Source of the DNA: CAYJRW01 sp964372865
Lineage (GTDB): Bacteria > Patescibacteriota > Minisyncoccia > Minisyncoccales > 2-12-FULL-40-12
Reading direction: 5' to 3'
DNA length: 26,807 nucleotides
Assembly: GCA_964372865.1 (NCBI GenBank)
Contig: CAYJRW010000006.1
Span: 1 to 26,807 of the forward strand
The notes below the pieces were generated by a model. It worked only from the letters and a program-made list of their open reading frames with translations. It ran no database searches and was not told the origin of the DNA. Positions 13,994 to 22,042 of the stretch are shown piece by piece; the stretch's first letter is position 1, and every line of letters begins with the position of its first letter. The position numbers were made by a program, and so were the translations under genes.

Positions 13994-14006
13994 AGTATAA
14001 TATAAT
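13974..14006 (+). promoter_or_regulatory. Promoter of the acetyl-CoA synthetase gene
   Basis: Two overlapping perfect TATAAT boxes, 13996-14001 and 14001-14006. The second predicts transcription start at the ATG (14013). The first has TTGTCT (13974-13979) at 16 bp and predicts a start near 14008. Either gives an mRNA with no room for a Shine-Dalgarno. Confidence 0.65.
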
Positions 14007-14012
14007 AATACT

Positions 14013-16025
14013 ATGCTAAAGAAGGGCGAATTATACTATCCGACAAAAGAGTTGCAAAAATGGGCTTGGCTGAAAGATAAAAAAATATATAAAAAAGCCG
14101 CCAAAGATCCGGTCTTGTTTTGGGAAAAGCTGGCCCGGCAGCTTTTTTGGCGGAAAAAATGGGAAAAGACATTTGAACACAAACCCCCTTATTTCAAATG
14201 GTTTTTAGGGGGCAAACTGAATATCGCTGAAAATATTTTTGAGAAAAACTTTCTTGGCTGGGAAAAAATTAAAAATAAGACTGCTTTAATCTGGGAACCC
14301 GAGCCAATTGAGGAAAAATCAAGAGAACTAACTTACGGAGAACTGTTCTCAGCTGTTTGTAAACTTGCCAATGCTCTTAAAAAATTGGGAGTGGCAAAAG
14401 GCGATAGAGTCGGGATTTATCTGCCCATGATTCCAGAGGTGGTTGTTTCTATGCTGGCTTTGGCAAGAATCGGGGCTGTGCACTCTGTGGTTTTTTCAGC
14501 TTTTTCACCGCATTCTTTACAGGTGCGCTTAAAAGATACCGAGGCAAAACTTTTGATAACCGCTGACGGTTATTATCGCAGGGGCAAAATCATCAACCTA
14601 AAAGAAAATGCTGATGAAGGCGTTCTTGACACAAGAGTTGAAAAAGTGATTGTGGTAAAAAGAGCAGGCAAGGAAATTCCGTGGGCAAATAACAGGGACT
14701 TATGGTGGCACGATTTGGTAAATGTTGAGCAAAGTTCATCGGAGCCCGAAATAATGGACTCAGAAGACCTGTTTTTTGTGCTGTACACTTCGGGGTCCAC
14801 AGGAAAACCAAAAGGAGTGACGCATACTTTGGGCGGCTACATGGTGCAGGCATATTGGACAGGGAAGTGGATATTTGATTTTCACGAGAACTCAATTTTT
14901 TGGTGCACTTCAGACCCTGGCTGGATAACCGGGCACACTTATACAATTTACTCGCCCTTGCTTAATGGCATTACAACTTTGATGTTTGAAGGAGCTCCTG
15001 ACTGGCCAGGTCCTGACCGATGGGCTGAGATTATTGAAAAAAACAAAGTTACAATTTTTTATACGGCTCCCACCGCCATCAGAATGTTTGAAAAATTGAA
15101 CGGCAGGATTTCAGAAAAATACGATTTTGAGACATTACGAGTTTTGGGCTCAGTGGGGGAGCCAATTGATGAAGACGCCTGGCATTGGTATTTCAGAAAT
15201 GTCGGCAAAGAGAAAATTCCAATTGTTGACACCTGGTGGCAGACAGAAACAGGCGGAATTTTGATTACTTCTCTGCCTGGAATCGGACCTTTTAAGCCTG
15301 CTTTTAGTGGTATTCCTTTCCCTGGCGTTCGGGTTGAGATTCGCGATGGAAATTTGGTGATTCTACCTCCCTTTGCGCCGGGAATGCTCAGAGGAATTTA
15401 CAAAGACCCTGAAAAATACGAAAAGACATACTGGGGACAATACGGAAACGAAATTTATTTCACTTCTGATTCTGCTTTTTTTGACAAAAACGGTTTGATT
15501 AGAATTGTCGGCAGAGTTGACGATGTCATAAAAGTTGCGGGGCATCGACTGACCACTGGCGAAGTGGAGGCAGCAGTCAATCTGCATCCCAATATCACTG
15601 AGTGCGCCGTGATTGGAATTCCTGACGATGTAAAGGGAGAGGTACCATTGGTCTTTATTGTTTCCAAGGAAAAGCGGGAAGAACTAAAAGCAGAAGTTGT
15701 GCAACAAATAAGAAATGAAATAGGCCCCACAGCCCTGCCAAAAGAAATTTATCTGGTGGATGATTTGCCAAAAACAAGGTCTGGAAAAATTATGAGGAGA
15801 ATTTTGAAAAAACTTTTTACCGACGAAGAGTTAGGCGATTTATCTACTTTAGCTAACCCAGAAAGCGTAGAGAAAATTAAAGAAGAAGTTCAAAAAGGGC
15901 AGAAAGGGTTTATAATTTTTTTCTTGAATTTCCTTTTTATTGCTGCCGGCATAACTGTCTTGATAATCAGCCTTTTTGGGGGCGCCGACACATTATTGCA
16001 GGTTATGGGAATCTTCAAAAGATGA
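14013..16025 (+). CDS. acs: Acetyl-CoA synthetase (AMP-forming) with a C-terminal membrane segment
   Basis: It activates acetate to acetyl-CoA, releasing AMP and PPi. The 670 residues hold the N-terminal ACS region, phosphate loop YTSGSTGKPKGV (258-269), CTSDPGWITGH, EGAPDWPGPDRW, DTWWQTETGG (with the Trp that limits substrates to acetate), the hinge and CoA region RIVGRVDDVIKVAGHRLTTGE, and TRSGKIMRR (587-595), whose Lys591 is the catalytic residue usually controlled by acetylation. After the usual end (about 620) comes an added hydrophobic stretch, FIIFFLNFLFIAAG followed by ITVLIISLF (632-654), and a short tail. This should be one membrane helix, anchoring an otherwise soluble enzyme. It overlaps ppsA by 4 nt (ATGA). 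Confidence 0.93.
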   Translation: MLKKGELYYPTKELQKWAWLKDKKIYKKAAKDPVLFWEKLARQLFWRKKWEKTFEHKPPYFKWFLGGKLNIAENIFEKNFLGWEKIKNKTALIWEPEPIEEKSRELTYGELFSAVCKLANALKKLGVAKGDRVGIYLPMIPEVVVSMLALARIGAVHSVVFSAFSPHSLQVRLKDTEAKLLITADGYYRRGKIINLKENADEGVLDTRVEKVIVVKRAGKEIPWANNRDLWWHDLVNVEQSSSEPEIMDSEDLFFVLYTSGSTGKPKGVTHTLGGYMVQAYWTGKWIFDFHENSIFWCTSDPGWITGHTYTIYSPLLNGITTLMFEGAPDWPGPDRWAEIIEKNKVTIFYTAPTAIRMFEKLNGRISEKYDFETLRVLGSVGEPIDEDAWHWYFRNVGKEKIPIVDTWWQTETGGILITSLPGIGPFKPAFSGIPFPGVRVEIRDGNLVILPPFAPGMLRGIYKDPEKYEKTYWGQYGNEIYFTSDSAFFDKNGLIRIVGRVDDVIKVAGHRLTTGEVEAAVNLHPNITECAVIGIPDDVKGEVPLVFIVSKEKREELKAEVVQQIRNEIGPTALPKEIYLVDDLPKTRSGKIMRRILKKLFTDEELGDLSTLANPESVEKIKEEVQKGQKGFIIFFLNFLFIAAGITVLIISLFGGADTLLQVMGIFKR

Positions 16026-18328
16026 AAATAAAAAAAAAGTACATACTTTTTTTCAAAGAAATATCCAGAAGAGATGTTAATCTTGTGGGAGGGAAAAACG
16101 CCTCGTTGGGAGAAATGCTCAGGGCGCTTTCAAAAAAAGGAGTGCTTATTCCCGATGGTTTTGCCTTAACTACTAGGGCTTATTGGCGTTTTTTAAAATT
16201 TAATGAAATTGACAGGAAATTGAAAGAAATTTTTTCTGGATTTGACCCAAAAAGCATAAAAAGCTTGCAAGAAACGGGAAAAGCGGCCAGAGAAGTTGTT
16301 TTGAGCTCTGAGCTTCCCGACGATTTAAAAAAAGAGGTAATGAAGGCCTATGAAAGTTTATCTAAGAGATATGATGTAGAGAATGTGGATGTGGCAGTCA
16401 GGTCCTCAGGAGTTGCTGAGGATGCACCGACAATGTCTTTTGCCGGGCAATTTGAAAGTTTTTTGAACGTTTCAGAAGAAAAGGGCTTACTGGAAGCAAT
16501 TAAAAAATGCTTGGCATCGGCTTTTGCAGACAGAGTTATTGCTTACCGGGAAGAAAAAAAAGTTAAGCATTTGAAGTTTGCGCTGTCTGTCGGAGTTCAA
16601 AAAATGGTTAGGAGTGACCTGCATGGTTCAGCAGGAGTAATGTTCACTCTGGACACTGAAACCGGCTTTCCCAACGTGGTTTTAATTAATTCCGTTTTCG
16701 GCATAGGCGAACAAATAGTCAAAGGCCGTATTACGCCTGACGAGTTTTACTTTTTCAAACCCACAGGAGCGATTATTGTCAAAAATTTAAGCCCCAACTG
16801 GAAAAAGTTTTCTTTGGCAGACGAGGAAATTTTAAAGTTAGCTAAGTGGGCTCAGCTAATTGAAGAGCACTACAAGTCCCCGCAAGATATTGAATGGGCA
16901 AAAGACGGCAAAACAGGGGAGTTGTTTATTGTTCAGTCAAGGCCGGAAACAGTGCATGCCGTCAAATCAGAAAATCTCTATGAAGAGTATCAACTGAAAA
17001 CCGAAAAAAAGCCGATTTTAACCGGCATTGCAGTTGGCAGCAAAATAGGGCAGGGGAGAGTCAGGATAATTTCCGACGTCTCAAAAATTTCTCAATTTCA
17101 AAAAGGAGAAGTCTTGGTTACAAAAATGACAGACCCTGACTGGGTTTCTATTTTTCCTCTGGCTTCAGCCATTGTCACTGACGAAGGAGGAAAAACTTCG
17201 CATGCAGCCATAGTCAGTCGCGAGTTGGGTTTGCCCTGTATTGTGGGAGCAAAGACAGCCACAAAACTTTTTAAAAATGGTCAGGAAGTGACGGTTGACT
17301 GCACGCAGGGCTCTGAAGGAAGAATATTTTTTGGCAAAATACCTTTTAGAGTCAAGCAATACGATTTGAAAAAACTGCCGAAAACAAAAACAAAAATAAT
17401 GGTCAATATCGGCGCTCCAGAAATTGCCTTTAAAACATCTTTTTTGCCCCAACAAGGAGTGGGTTTGGCAAGGCAGGAATTTATTATTGCCGAGAAAATC
17501 AGAATTCACCCCTTGGCTCTTTACCACTTTAAAAAACTAAAAAATAAAAAAGTTAAAAATCAGATTGCAATATTAACAGTTGAGCATAAAGACAAGAGAG
17601 AATATTTTATTAAAGAGTTGGCAGAAGGCATTGCTAAGATAGCAGCTGCTTTTTGGCCCAAACCGGTTATTGTGCGACTTTCCGACTTAAAGAGCAATGA
17701 ATACCGGACTTTAATTGGGGGGGAATTGTTCGAACCAGAAGAAGCAAATCCCATGCTTGGCTGGAGAGGAGCTTCAAGATACTACGACCCGAAATTTAAA
17801 CCAGCTTTTAAAATGGAGATTCAGGCCATTAAAAGAGCGAGAGAAGTTTTCGGCTTGAAGAACATAAAAGTAATGGTGCCGTTTTGCAGAACTCCAGAGG
17901 AAGGTAAAATTGTGCTGAAATTAATGAAAGAATACGGCTTACAAAAAGGCAAAGATGGCTTGGAAGTTTATGTAATGGCTGAAATTCCCTCAAACGTTTT
18001 TTTGGCTGAAAAATTTTTGGATATTTTTGACGGAATGAGCATTGGCTCAAACGACTTAGCGCAACTGGTTTTGGGCCTGGACAGGGATTCAGCTTTGGTG
18101 GCAGGGATAGGAGATGAAAGAAATGAGGCCGTAAAAGAAATGATAGCCCAAGTGATTAAGGCCTGTAAAAAAAGAAAAAAATATTCCGGCATCTGCGGCC
18201 AGGCGCCTTCTGACTATCCGGAATTTGCCGAGTTTTTGGTAAAACAGGGCATTGACTCCATTTCACTAAACTCCGACACTGTCATCAAAACCACTTTACA
18301 TATTGCCAAACTAAATAAAAACAAGTAA
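16022..18328 (+). CDS. ppsA: Phosphoenolpyruvate synthase
   Basis: It converts pyruvate, ATP and water to PEP, AMP and phosphate, the entry to gluconeogenesis. In 768 residues: the ATP-grasp domain begins with LVGGKNASLGEM (21-32) and contains AVRSSGVAEDAPTMSFAGQ (125-143) and DIEWA...LFIVQSRPET (289-310). The swivelling domain has GGKTSHAAIVSRELGLP (389-405), with phospho-His394. The C-terminal TIM barrel has LGWRGASRYY, PFCRTPEEG, GSNDLAQLVLGLDRDS and SGICGQAPSD, with the catalytic Cys. PPDK is unlikely, because its serine/threonine and extra-domain pattern is absent and the CGQ region matches PpsA. It is translationally coupled to acs by an ATGA overlap. The promoter of ppa lies in its last codons. 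Confidence 0.95.
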   Translation: MKIKKKYILFFKEISRRDVNLVGGKNASLGEMLRALSKKGVLIPDGFALTTRAYWRFLKFNEIDRKLKEIFSGFDPKSIKSLQETGKAAREVVLSSELPDDLKKEVMKAYESLSKRYDVENVDVAVRSSGVAEDAPTMSFAGQFESFLNVSEEKGLLEAIKKCLASAFADRVIAYREEKKVKHLKFALSVGVQKMVRSDLHGSAGVMFTLDTETGFPNVVLINSVFGIGEQIVKGRITPDEFYFFKPTGAIIVKNLSPNWKKFSLADEEILKLAKWAQLIEEHYKSPQDIEWAKDGKTGELFIVQSRPETVHAVKSENLYEEYQLKTEKKPILTGIAVGSKIGQGRVRIISDVSKISQFQKGEVLVTKMTDPDWVSIFPLASAIVTDEGGKTSHAAIVSRELGLPCIVGAKTATKLFKNGQEVTVDCTQGSEGRIFFGKIPFRVKQYDLKKLPKTKTKIMVNIGAPEIAFKTSFLPQQGVGLARQEFIIAEKIRIHPLALYHFKKLKNKKVKNQIAILTVEHKDKREYFIKELAEGIAKIAAAFWPKPVIVRLSDLKSNEYRTLIGGELFEPEEANPMLGWRGASRYYDPKFKPAFKMEIQAIKRAREVFGLKNIKVMVPFCRTPEEGKIVLKLMKEYGLQKGKDGLEVYVMAEIPSNVFLAEKFLDIFDGMSIGSNDLAQLVLGLDRDSALVAGIGDERNEAVKEMIAQVIKACKKRKKYSGICGQAPSDYPEFAEFLVKQGIDSISLNSDTVIKTTLHIAKLNKNK

Positions 18329-18331
18329 AAT
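18303..18331 (+). promoter_or_regulatory. Internal promoter of ppa at the end of ppsA
   Basis: TTGCCA (18303-18308), 17-bp spacer, TAAAAT (18326-18331). The first TAA of the -10 is the ppsA stop codon. Predicted start is near 18338, six bases before the ATG. Confidence 0.6.
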
Positions 18332-18343
18332 AAAGATACGAGT

Positions 18344-18850
18344 ATGGAGAACAAAAATGATAAAATTATTGTTTTTGTGGAGATTCCCAAAGGGTCCTTT
18401 CAGAAATACGAGTTTGACGAGGAGTTGGGCGGCATAAAGCTGGACAGAACCAGTTATGGACCAACGTATTTTCCTTTTGAGTACGGGTTTATTAAAGACA
18501 CCTTGGGGCAGGACGGCGACCCCTTGGACTGCGTTTTAATTTCAAGTTTCCCGACTTTTCCCGGATGTTATGTATCTGCCCGAGTTATCGGAGTTTTAGA
18601 AATGGAAGACGAAGGAGGCATTGACCATAAAATTTTTGCTTTACCCGATGAAAAAGTTGACCCGAGAGTGGCTCATATAAAAGAGCTTGGAGACCTTCCC
18701 GAGCATACGAAAAAAGAAATTAGGGAGTTTTTTGAAAACTATAAGAACCTGGAGCCGGGCAAGTGGGTAAAGGTAAAAGAGTTTAAGGGCAAAAAAGAAG
18801 CCGAAAAGTTAATTGAAGAAGCTAAAAAAAGGTTGGAAAATAAAAAGTAA
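18344..18850 (+). CDS. ppa: Inorganic pyrophosphatase, family I
   Basis: It hydrolyses PPi to phosphate and so pulls PPi-releasing reactions forward, here most directly acetyl-CoA synthetase. The 168 residues match soluble family I enzymes of bacteria and archaea: EIPKGSFQKYEFDEELG (13-29), LDRTSYGPTYFPFEYGFI (33-50), the metal cluster DGDPLD (57-62) within GQDGDPLDCVLI, and a late metal-site DEGGIDHKIFALP. The C-terminus is a Lys/Glu-rich helix (KKEAEKLIEEAKKRLENKK). It follows ppsA by 15 nt and has its own apparent promoter. Confidence 0.96.
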   Translation: MENKNDKIIVFVEIPKGSFQKYEFDEELGGIKLDRTSYGPTYFPFEYGFIKDTLGQDGDPLDCVLISSFPTFPGCYVSARVIGVLEMEDEGGIDHKIFALPDEKVDPRVAHIKELGDLPEHTKKEIREFFENYKNLEPGKWVKVKEFKGKKEAEKLIEEAKKRLENKK

Positions 18851-18861
18851 TAATTTATAAA
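18833..18861 (+). promoter_or_regulatory. Possible internal promoter of the FBP aldolase/phosphatase gene
   Basis: TTGGAA (18833-18838), 17-bp spacer, TATAAA (18856-18861); start of transcription at about 18866-18868, that is at the ATG (18866). The -35 lies in ppa codons, and the region is A/T-rich, so chance is possible. Confidence 0.4.
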
Positions 18862-18865
18862 AATT

Positions 18866-19972
18866 ATGGCAAAAATCACTTTAAGTATTATCAAAGCCGA
18901 CATCGGCTCAATCGGCGGGCATATAAAGCCCTCTGAAAAACTTTTGGAAACGGTTCAAAAATACATCAAAGAAAAAGGCAAAAAACTTTTCATTGATTCT
19001 TACATTGGTTTCACGGGTGACGACATCGCCATTTTAACAACACACCAAAGAGGAGTAGGGGATTCTGAAGTTCACAAAGTGTGCTTTGACGCTTTTATGG
19101 CAGGCACCAAGGTTGCCAGAGAGCAGGGGCTTTATGCTGCAGGACAGGACTTATTGGTGATGGCTTTTTCTGGCAACGTGAAAGGCATGGGCCCCCAGGT
19201 TGCAGAAATGGAGTTTGAAGAAAGACCAGCTGAGCCATTTTTGATGTTTGCCGCTGACAAAACGGAACCCGGCGCTTACAACCTGCCTTTGTATTTAGGA
19301 TTTGCCGATCCCTTTCATTCAAGCGGTCTTATTTTGTCCCCGCAGATTAAAAAGGGTTTTAAGTTTGTTATTATGGATGTGTCGCAGACCGAAGCTGACA
19401 GAGTTATTGAGTTGAACACCCCGGAAGATATTTACGACATTGCGGTTTTGCTGCGAGATACGGGGAGATTTGTTGTAGAATCAATCTGGTCAAGAGCTAC
19501 CGGAGAGCAAGCGGCCTCGGTTTCAACCACAAGGTTGCACAACATTGCAGGCAAATATACTGGAAAAGACGACCCGGTAATGTTGGTAAGGTCGCAAAAA
19601 GATTTTCCTTCAACGGGCGAAGTTTTATCTCCTTATACCATTGCCCATTTTGTGGCAGGCGACTGCAGAGGGTCTCATAATGTATCTTTGATGCCGGTGA
19701 AAAAAAATTCCACCATTTCTTTTTTTGACGGCCCGGCCATTGTTTCCTGCCTGGCTTTTTCAATGCAAAAAGGAATTTTAACGGAACCCGCAGATTGTTT
19801 TGACCATCCTTACTGGGATTACGTAAGGAACAAGTCAGCTCAAAAGACAGAGGAAATGAGAAAACAAGGTTTTGTCGGCCCTGCCATGTTGCCAATGACT
19901 GAATTGGAATACACCGGAGTTACGGAAACGTTAAGAGAATTGGAACAACGATTTAAAAGCAGAAAAAAGTAA
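18866..19972 (+). CDS. fbp: Fructose-1,6-bisphosphate aldolase/phosphatase, archaeal type (class V)
   Basis: This bifunctional enzyme joins DHAP and GAP and removes the C1 phosphate to give fructose 6-phosphate, so it runs only in the gluconeogenic direction. It is typical of archaea and deep-branching thermophilic bacteria. The 368 residues open with the family hallmark TLSIIKADIGSIGGHIKPS (5-23; metal-site Asp12 and His19), then FTGDDIAIL (49-57; metal Asp52 and Asp53), FAADKTEPGAYNLPLY (128-143; Asp131, Lys132), FHSSGLILSP (150-159) and HNIAGKYTGKDDP (225-237), the segment that carries the Schiff-base Lys and its Tyr. The C-terminus DCFDHPYWDYVRNKSAQK is also family-typical. It is full length. 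It follows ppa by 15 nt and closes the acs-ppsA-ppa-fbp run. Confidence 0.93.
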   Translation: MAKITLSIIKADIGSIGGHIKPSEKLLETVQKYIKEKGKKLFIDSYIGFTGDDIAILTTHQRGVGDSEVHKVCFDAFMAGTKVAREQGLYAAGQDLLVMAFSGNVKGMGPQVAEMEFEERPAEPFLMFAADKTEPGAYNLPLYLGFADPFHSSGLILSPQIKKGFKFVIMDVSQTEADRVIELNTPEDIYDIAVLLRDTGRFVVESIWSRATGEQAASVSTTRLHNIAGKYTGKDDPVMLVRSQKDFPSTGEVLSPYTIAHFVAGDCRGSHNVSLMPVKKNSTISFFDGPAIVSCLAFSMQKGILTEPADCFDHPYWDYVRNKSAQKTEEMRKQGFVGPAMLPMTELEYTGVTETLRELEQRFKSRKK

Positions 19973-19988
19973 GCGGAGCTTACCTTTT
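19969..19988 (+). terminator. Weak terminator-like hairpin at the fbp stop
   Basis: GTAAGC-GGA-GCTTAC (19969-19983), with CTTTTG after it and AAAAAA before it. The fbp stop TAA is inside the left arm. The six-pair stem and short T-run suggest partial termination at best. Confidence 0.4.
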
Positions 19989-19994
19989 GATCGC

Positions 19995-20642
19995 ATGTTG
20001 TCTCTCTCTGCCAAAATTCGCAAAGACCTCGGTAAAAAAGTGAAAGCCCTTCGCAAGAAGGGCATTTTACCCGGTGTTTTGTACGGACCAAAAATAAAGT
20101 CCTTGTCTTTAGAACTTGATTTAAAGAAATTTGAGATGATTTACAAGGAAGCAGGTGAGAGCTCTTTGGTCGCTTTGGAAACAGACGGCAAAAAGTTTTT
20201 GGTCTTAATACACGACGTTGAAAGAGATCCAATTGAAGATAAACCAATTCATGTTGACTTTTATCAGCCGGATTTAGAAAAAGAAGTGGAGGCAAGAGTT
20301 CCAATAATTTTTGAAGGAGAAGCACCTGCCATAAAGGATTTGGGAGGAACTTTGGTGAAAAATATTTCTGAAGCGGAGGTAAAAGCCCTTCCCCAAAAAC
20401 TTCCAAAAGAAATAAAAGTTGACGTTGGGGGGCTCAAAACTTTTGAAGACCATATTTTAATCAAGGACTTGGTGTTATCTGGAGGCGTGAAAATTCTAAA
20501 AGAACCAGATGAGGTTGTCGCTTATGTGGCTGAGCCCGCAAAAGTGGAAGAGGAACTTGAAAAACCTATTGAAGAAAAAGTTGAGGAAGTTGAAAAAGTG
20601 GAAAAACCGGAAAAAAAAGAAGTGGTAGAAGAAACTCAGTAG
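19995..20642 (+). CDS. rplY: Large-subunit ribosomal protein bL25 (CTC form)
   Basis: It binds 5S rRNA in the large subunit. The 215 residues have both the N-terminal bL25 domain, LSAKIRKDLGKKVKALRKKG (3-22) with ILPGVLYGP (23-31), HDVERDPIEDKPIHVDFYQP, and the C-terminal beta domain of the general stress/CTC form (VEARVPIIFEGEAPAIKDLG, then LPQKLPKEIKVDVGGL). From about residue 180 there is a long low-complexity acidic tail of Glu, Val and Lys (KVEEELEKPIEEKVEEVEKV). The start at 19995 gives the usual short N-terminus. It is 22 nt after fbp. Confidence 0.94.
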   Translation: MLSLSAKIRKDLGKKVKALRKKGILPGVLYGPKIKSLSLELDLKKFEMIYKEAGESSLVALETDGKKFLVLIHDVERDPIEDKPIHVDFYQPDLEKEVEARVPIIFEGEAPAIKDLGGTLVKNISEAEVKALPQKLPKEIKVDVGGLKTFEDHILIKDLVLSGGVKILKEPDEVVAYVAEPAKVEEELEKPIEEKVEEVEKVEKPEKKEVVEETQ

Positions 20643-20671
20643 AAACCTATAGAAACTAATAGAAATTAACA

Positions 20672-22042
20672 ATGAGTTTCTACAAATTTCGCGGAGCAAA
20701 TTTCTATAAATTTCTAATCCCCACCCTTATTTTACTCTTTTTGCTGCAGTCATTTGTGGTTTTTGCGCAATTGAGTCCTGAGCAAGAGAGGGCGCAACTG
20801 GAGCAAGAATTAAAAGAATTGGAAGAGAGAATTGCCCAATTTGACAAAGATATCACTAGGACAGAGCAGGAAAAAAGGACTCTGCAGAACCAGATTGCAT
20901 CAATAAGGTCGCGCATCAGCCAGTTGGACTTGCAAATTAAAAGAAGCAGCATAATAATTCAGGACTTGGGCCTGCAAATTCAGGATACCGAGGGCTCAAT
21001 TGAATCCACAACTCTAAACATCGAGGATGAAAGACAAAAATTATCCCAGGTTTTAAAAACTATTTATGAAGAGGACCAAAAATCGCTTCTCGAAGTTTTA
21101 CTCACCGAAAGATCCCTTTCCGTTTTTTTTGACAATTTAATGGCCTTGGAGACATTGAATCAAAGAAACCACGAGCTTTTGCAAGACATCAAAGGGCTGA
21201 AGCTGAATTTGGAGGAGCAAAAAGAAAAGTTAGACACAGAAAAGGAAAGTTTGACAAGACAGGTTAAAGCTCAAACCCTGCAAAAACAGGAGACAGAAGC
21301 AGCGAGGAAGGAGCAAGAGCGATTGTTAAAAATGACAGAAGTCCAGTATCAACAATATGTTCAGCAAAAAAAACTGACCGAGCAGAAAGCTGCTGAAATA
21401 AGGGCAAGGTTGTTCCAGTTAGCAGGCATTCCAGACGTTGAAGCCCCAACTTTTGGCGAGGCACTGCAAATGGCGCAATGGGTTCAACAAAAAACTGGGG
21501 TCAGGCCTGCCTTTCTTTTATCAATAATCACCCAAGAGTCGGCGCTTGCGAGGAATGTAGGGCAGTGTTATATTGCAGATACGACTAGCGGCGCTTCGGT
21601 TGACATCAACAATGGAAGAAGGTTTTCAAATGGCATTCATCGGACAAGAGATTTGCCTAAATTTTTGCAGATTACCCAGGAGGTTGGCAGAGATCCTCTA
21701 AAAACTCCGGTATCGTGCCCTCTTAGTTATGGTTACGGAGGAGCCATGGGACCGGCACAATTTATACCTTCTACTTGGTTGTTAATTAAAAATCAGGTAT
21801 CCTCAATTTTAGGACAAGTTCCTAATCCTTGGAGTATTAGAGATTCCTTTTTGTCGGCAGGAGTATTATTAAAAGAAAACGGAGCCTCTGCCAGCGAATT
21901 AAAGGCGGCGGCAAGATATTTTGGAGCGGCCGGACTGGGATACGAAAGTGCAGTAATGCGGCGTGCTACTTGTTTGGAAACCTTCATTAGCCAGGGCACC
22001 TTGTCAGCTCAATGCGAAAGATTAGTGTTCGCCCCCCAGTAA
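20672..22042 (+). CDS. Exported coiled-coil lytic transglycosylase
   Basis: This 456-residue protein should cut peptidoglycan outside the cytoplasmic membrane. An N-terminal signal or anchor (about 10-32) leads to a long coiled coil (35-250; EQERAQLEQELKELEERIAQ and similar heptads), which in its order and the SVFFDNLMALETLNQRN break resembles the EnvC/PcsB type of FtsEX-linked hydrolases. Those usually end in an M23 or CHAP domain. Here the C-terminal part (about 260-456) is instead a lytic-transglycosylase-like domain: PAFLLSIITQESALARN (catalytic Glu), YGYGGAMGPAQFIPSTW, and AARYFGAAGLGYESAVMRRA. Three Cys lie in the domain, as expected for an exported protein with a disulfide. It is convergent with prfA and their ends overlap by 21 nt, with no terminator between. 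Confidence 0.88.
   Translation: MSFYKFRGANFYKFLIPTLILLFLLQSFVVFAQLSPEQERAQLEQELKELEERIAQFDKDITRTEQEKRTLQNQIASIRSRISQLDLQIKRSSIIIQDLGLQIQDTEGSIESTTLNIEDERQKLSQVLKTIYEEDQKSLLEVLLTERSLSVFFDNLMALETLNQRNHELLQDIKGLKLNLEEQKEKLDTEKESLTRQVKAQTLQKQETEAARKEQERLLKMTEVQYQQYVQQKKLTEQKAAEIRARLFQLAGIPDVEAPTFGEALQMAQWVQQKTGVRPAFLLSIITQESALARNVGQCYIADTTSGASVDINNGRRFSNGIHRTRDLPKFLQITQEVGRDPLKTPVSCPLSYGYGGAMGPAQFIPSTWLLIKNQVSSILGQVPNPWSIRDSFLSAGVLLKENGASASELKAAARYFGAAGLGYESAVMRRATCLETFISQGTLSAQCERLVFAPQ

Noticed and set aside
19840..20406. 188-codon minus-strand open frame over the fbp end and rplY
   Set aside because: Antisense shadow of clearly coding fbp and bL25; no motif of its own.
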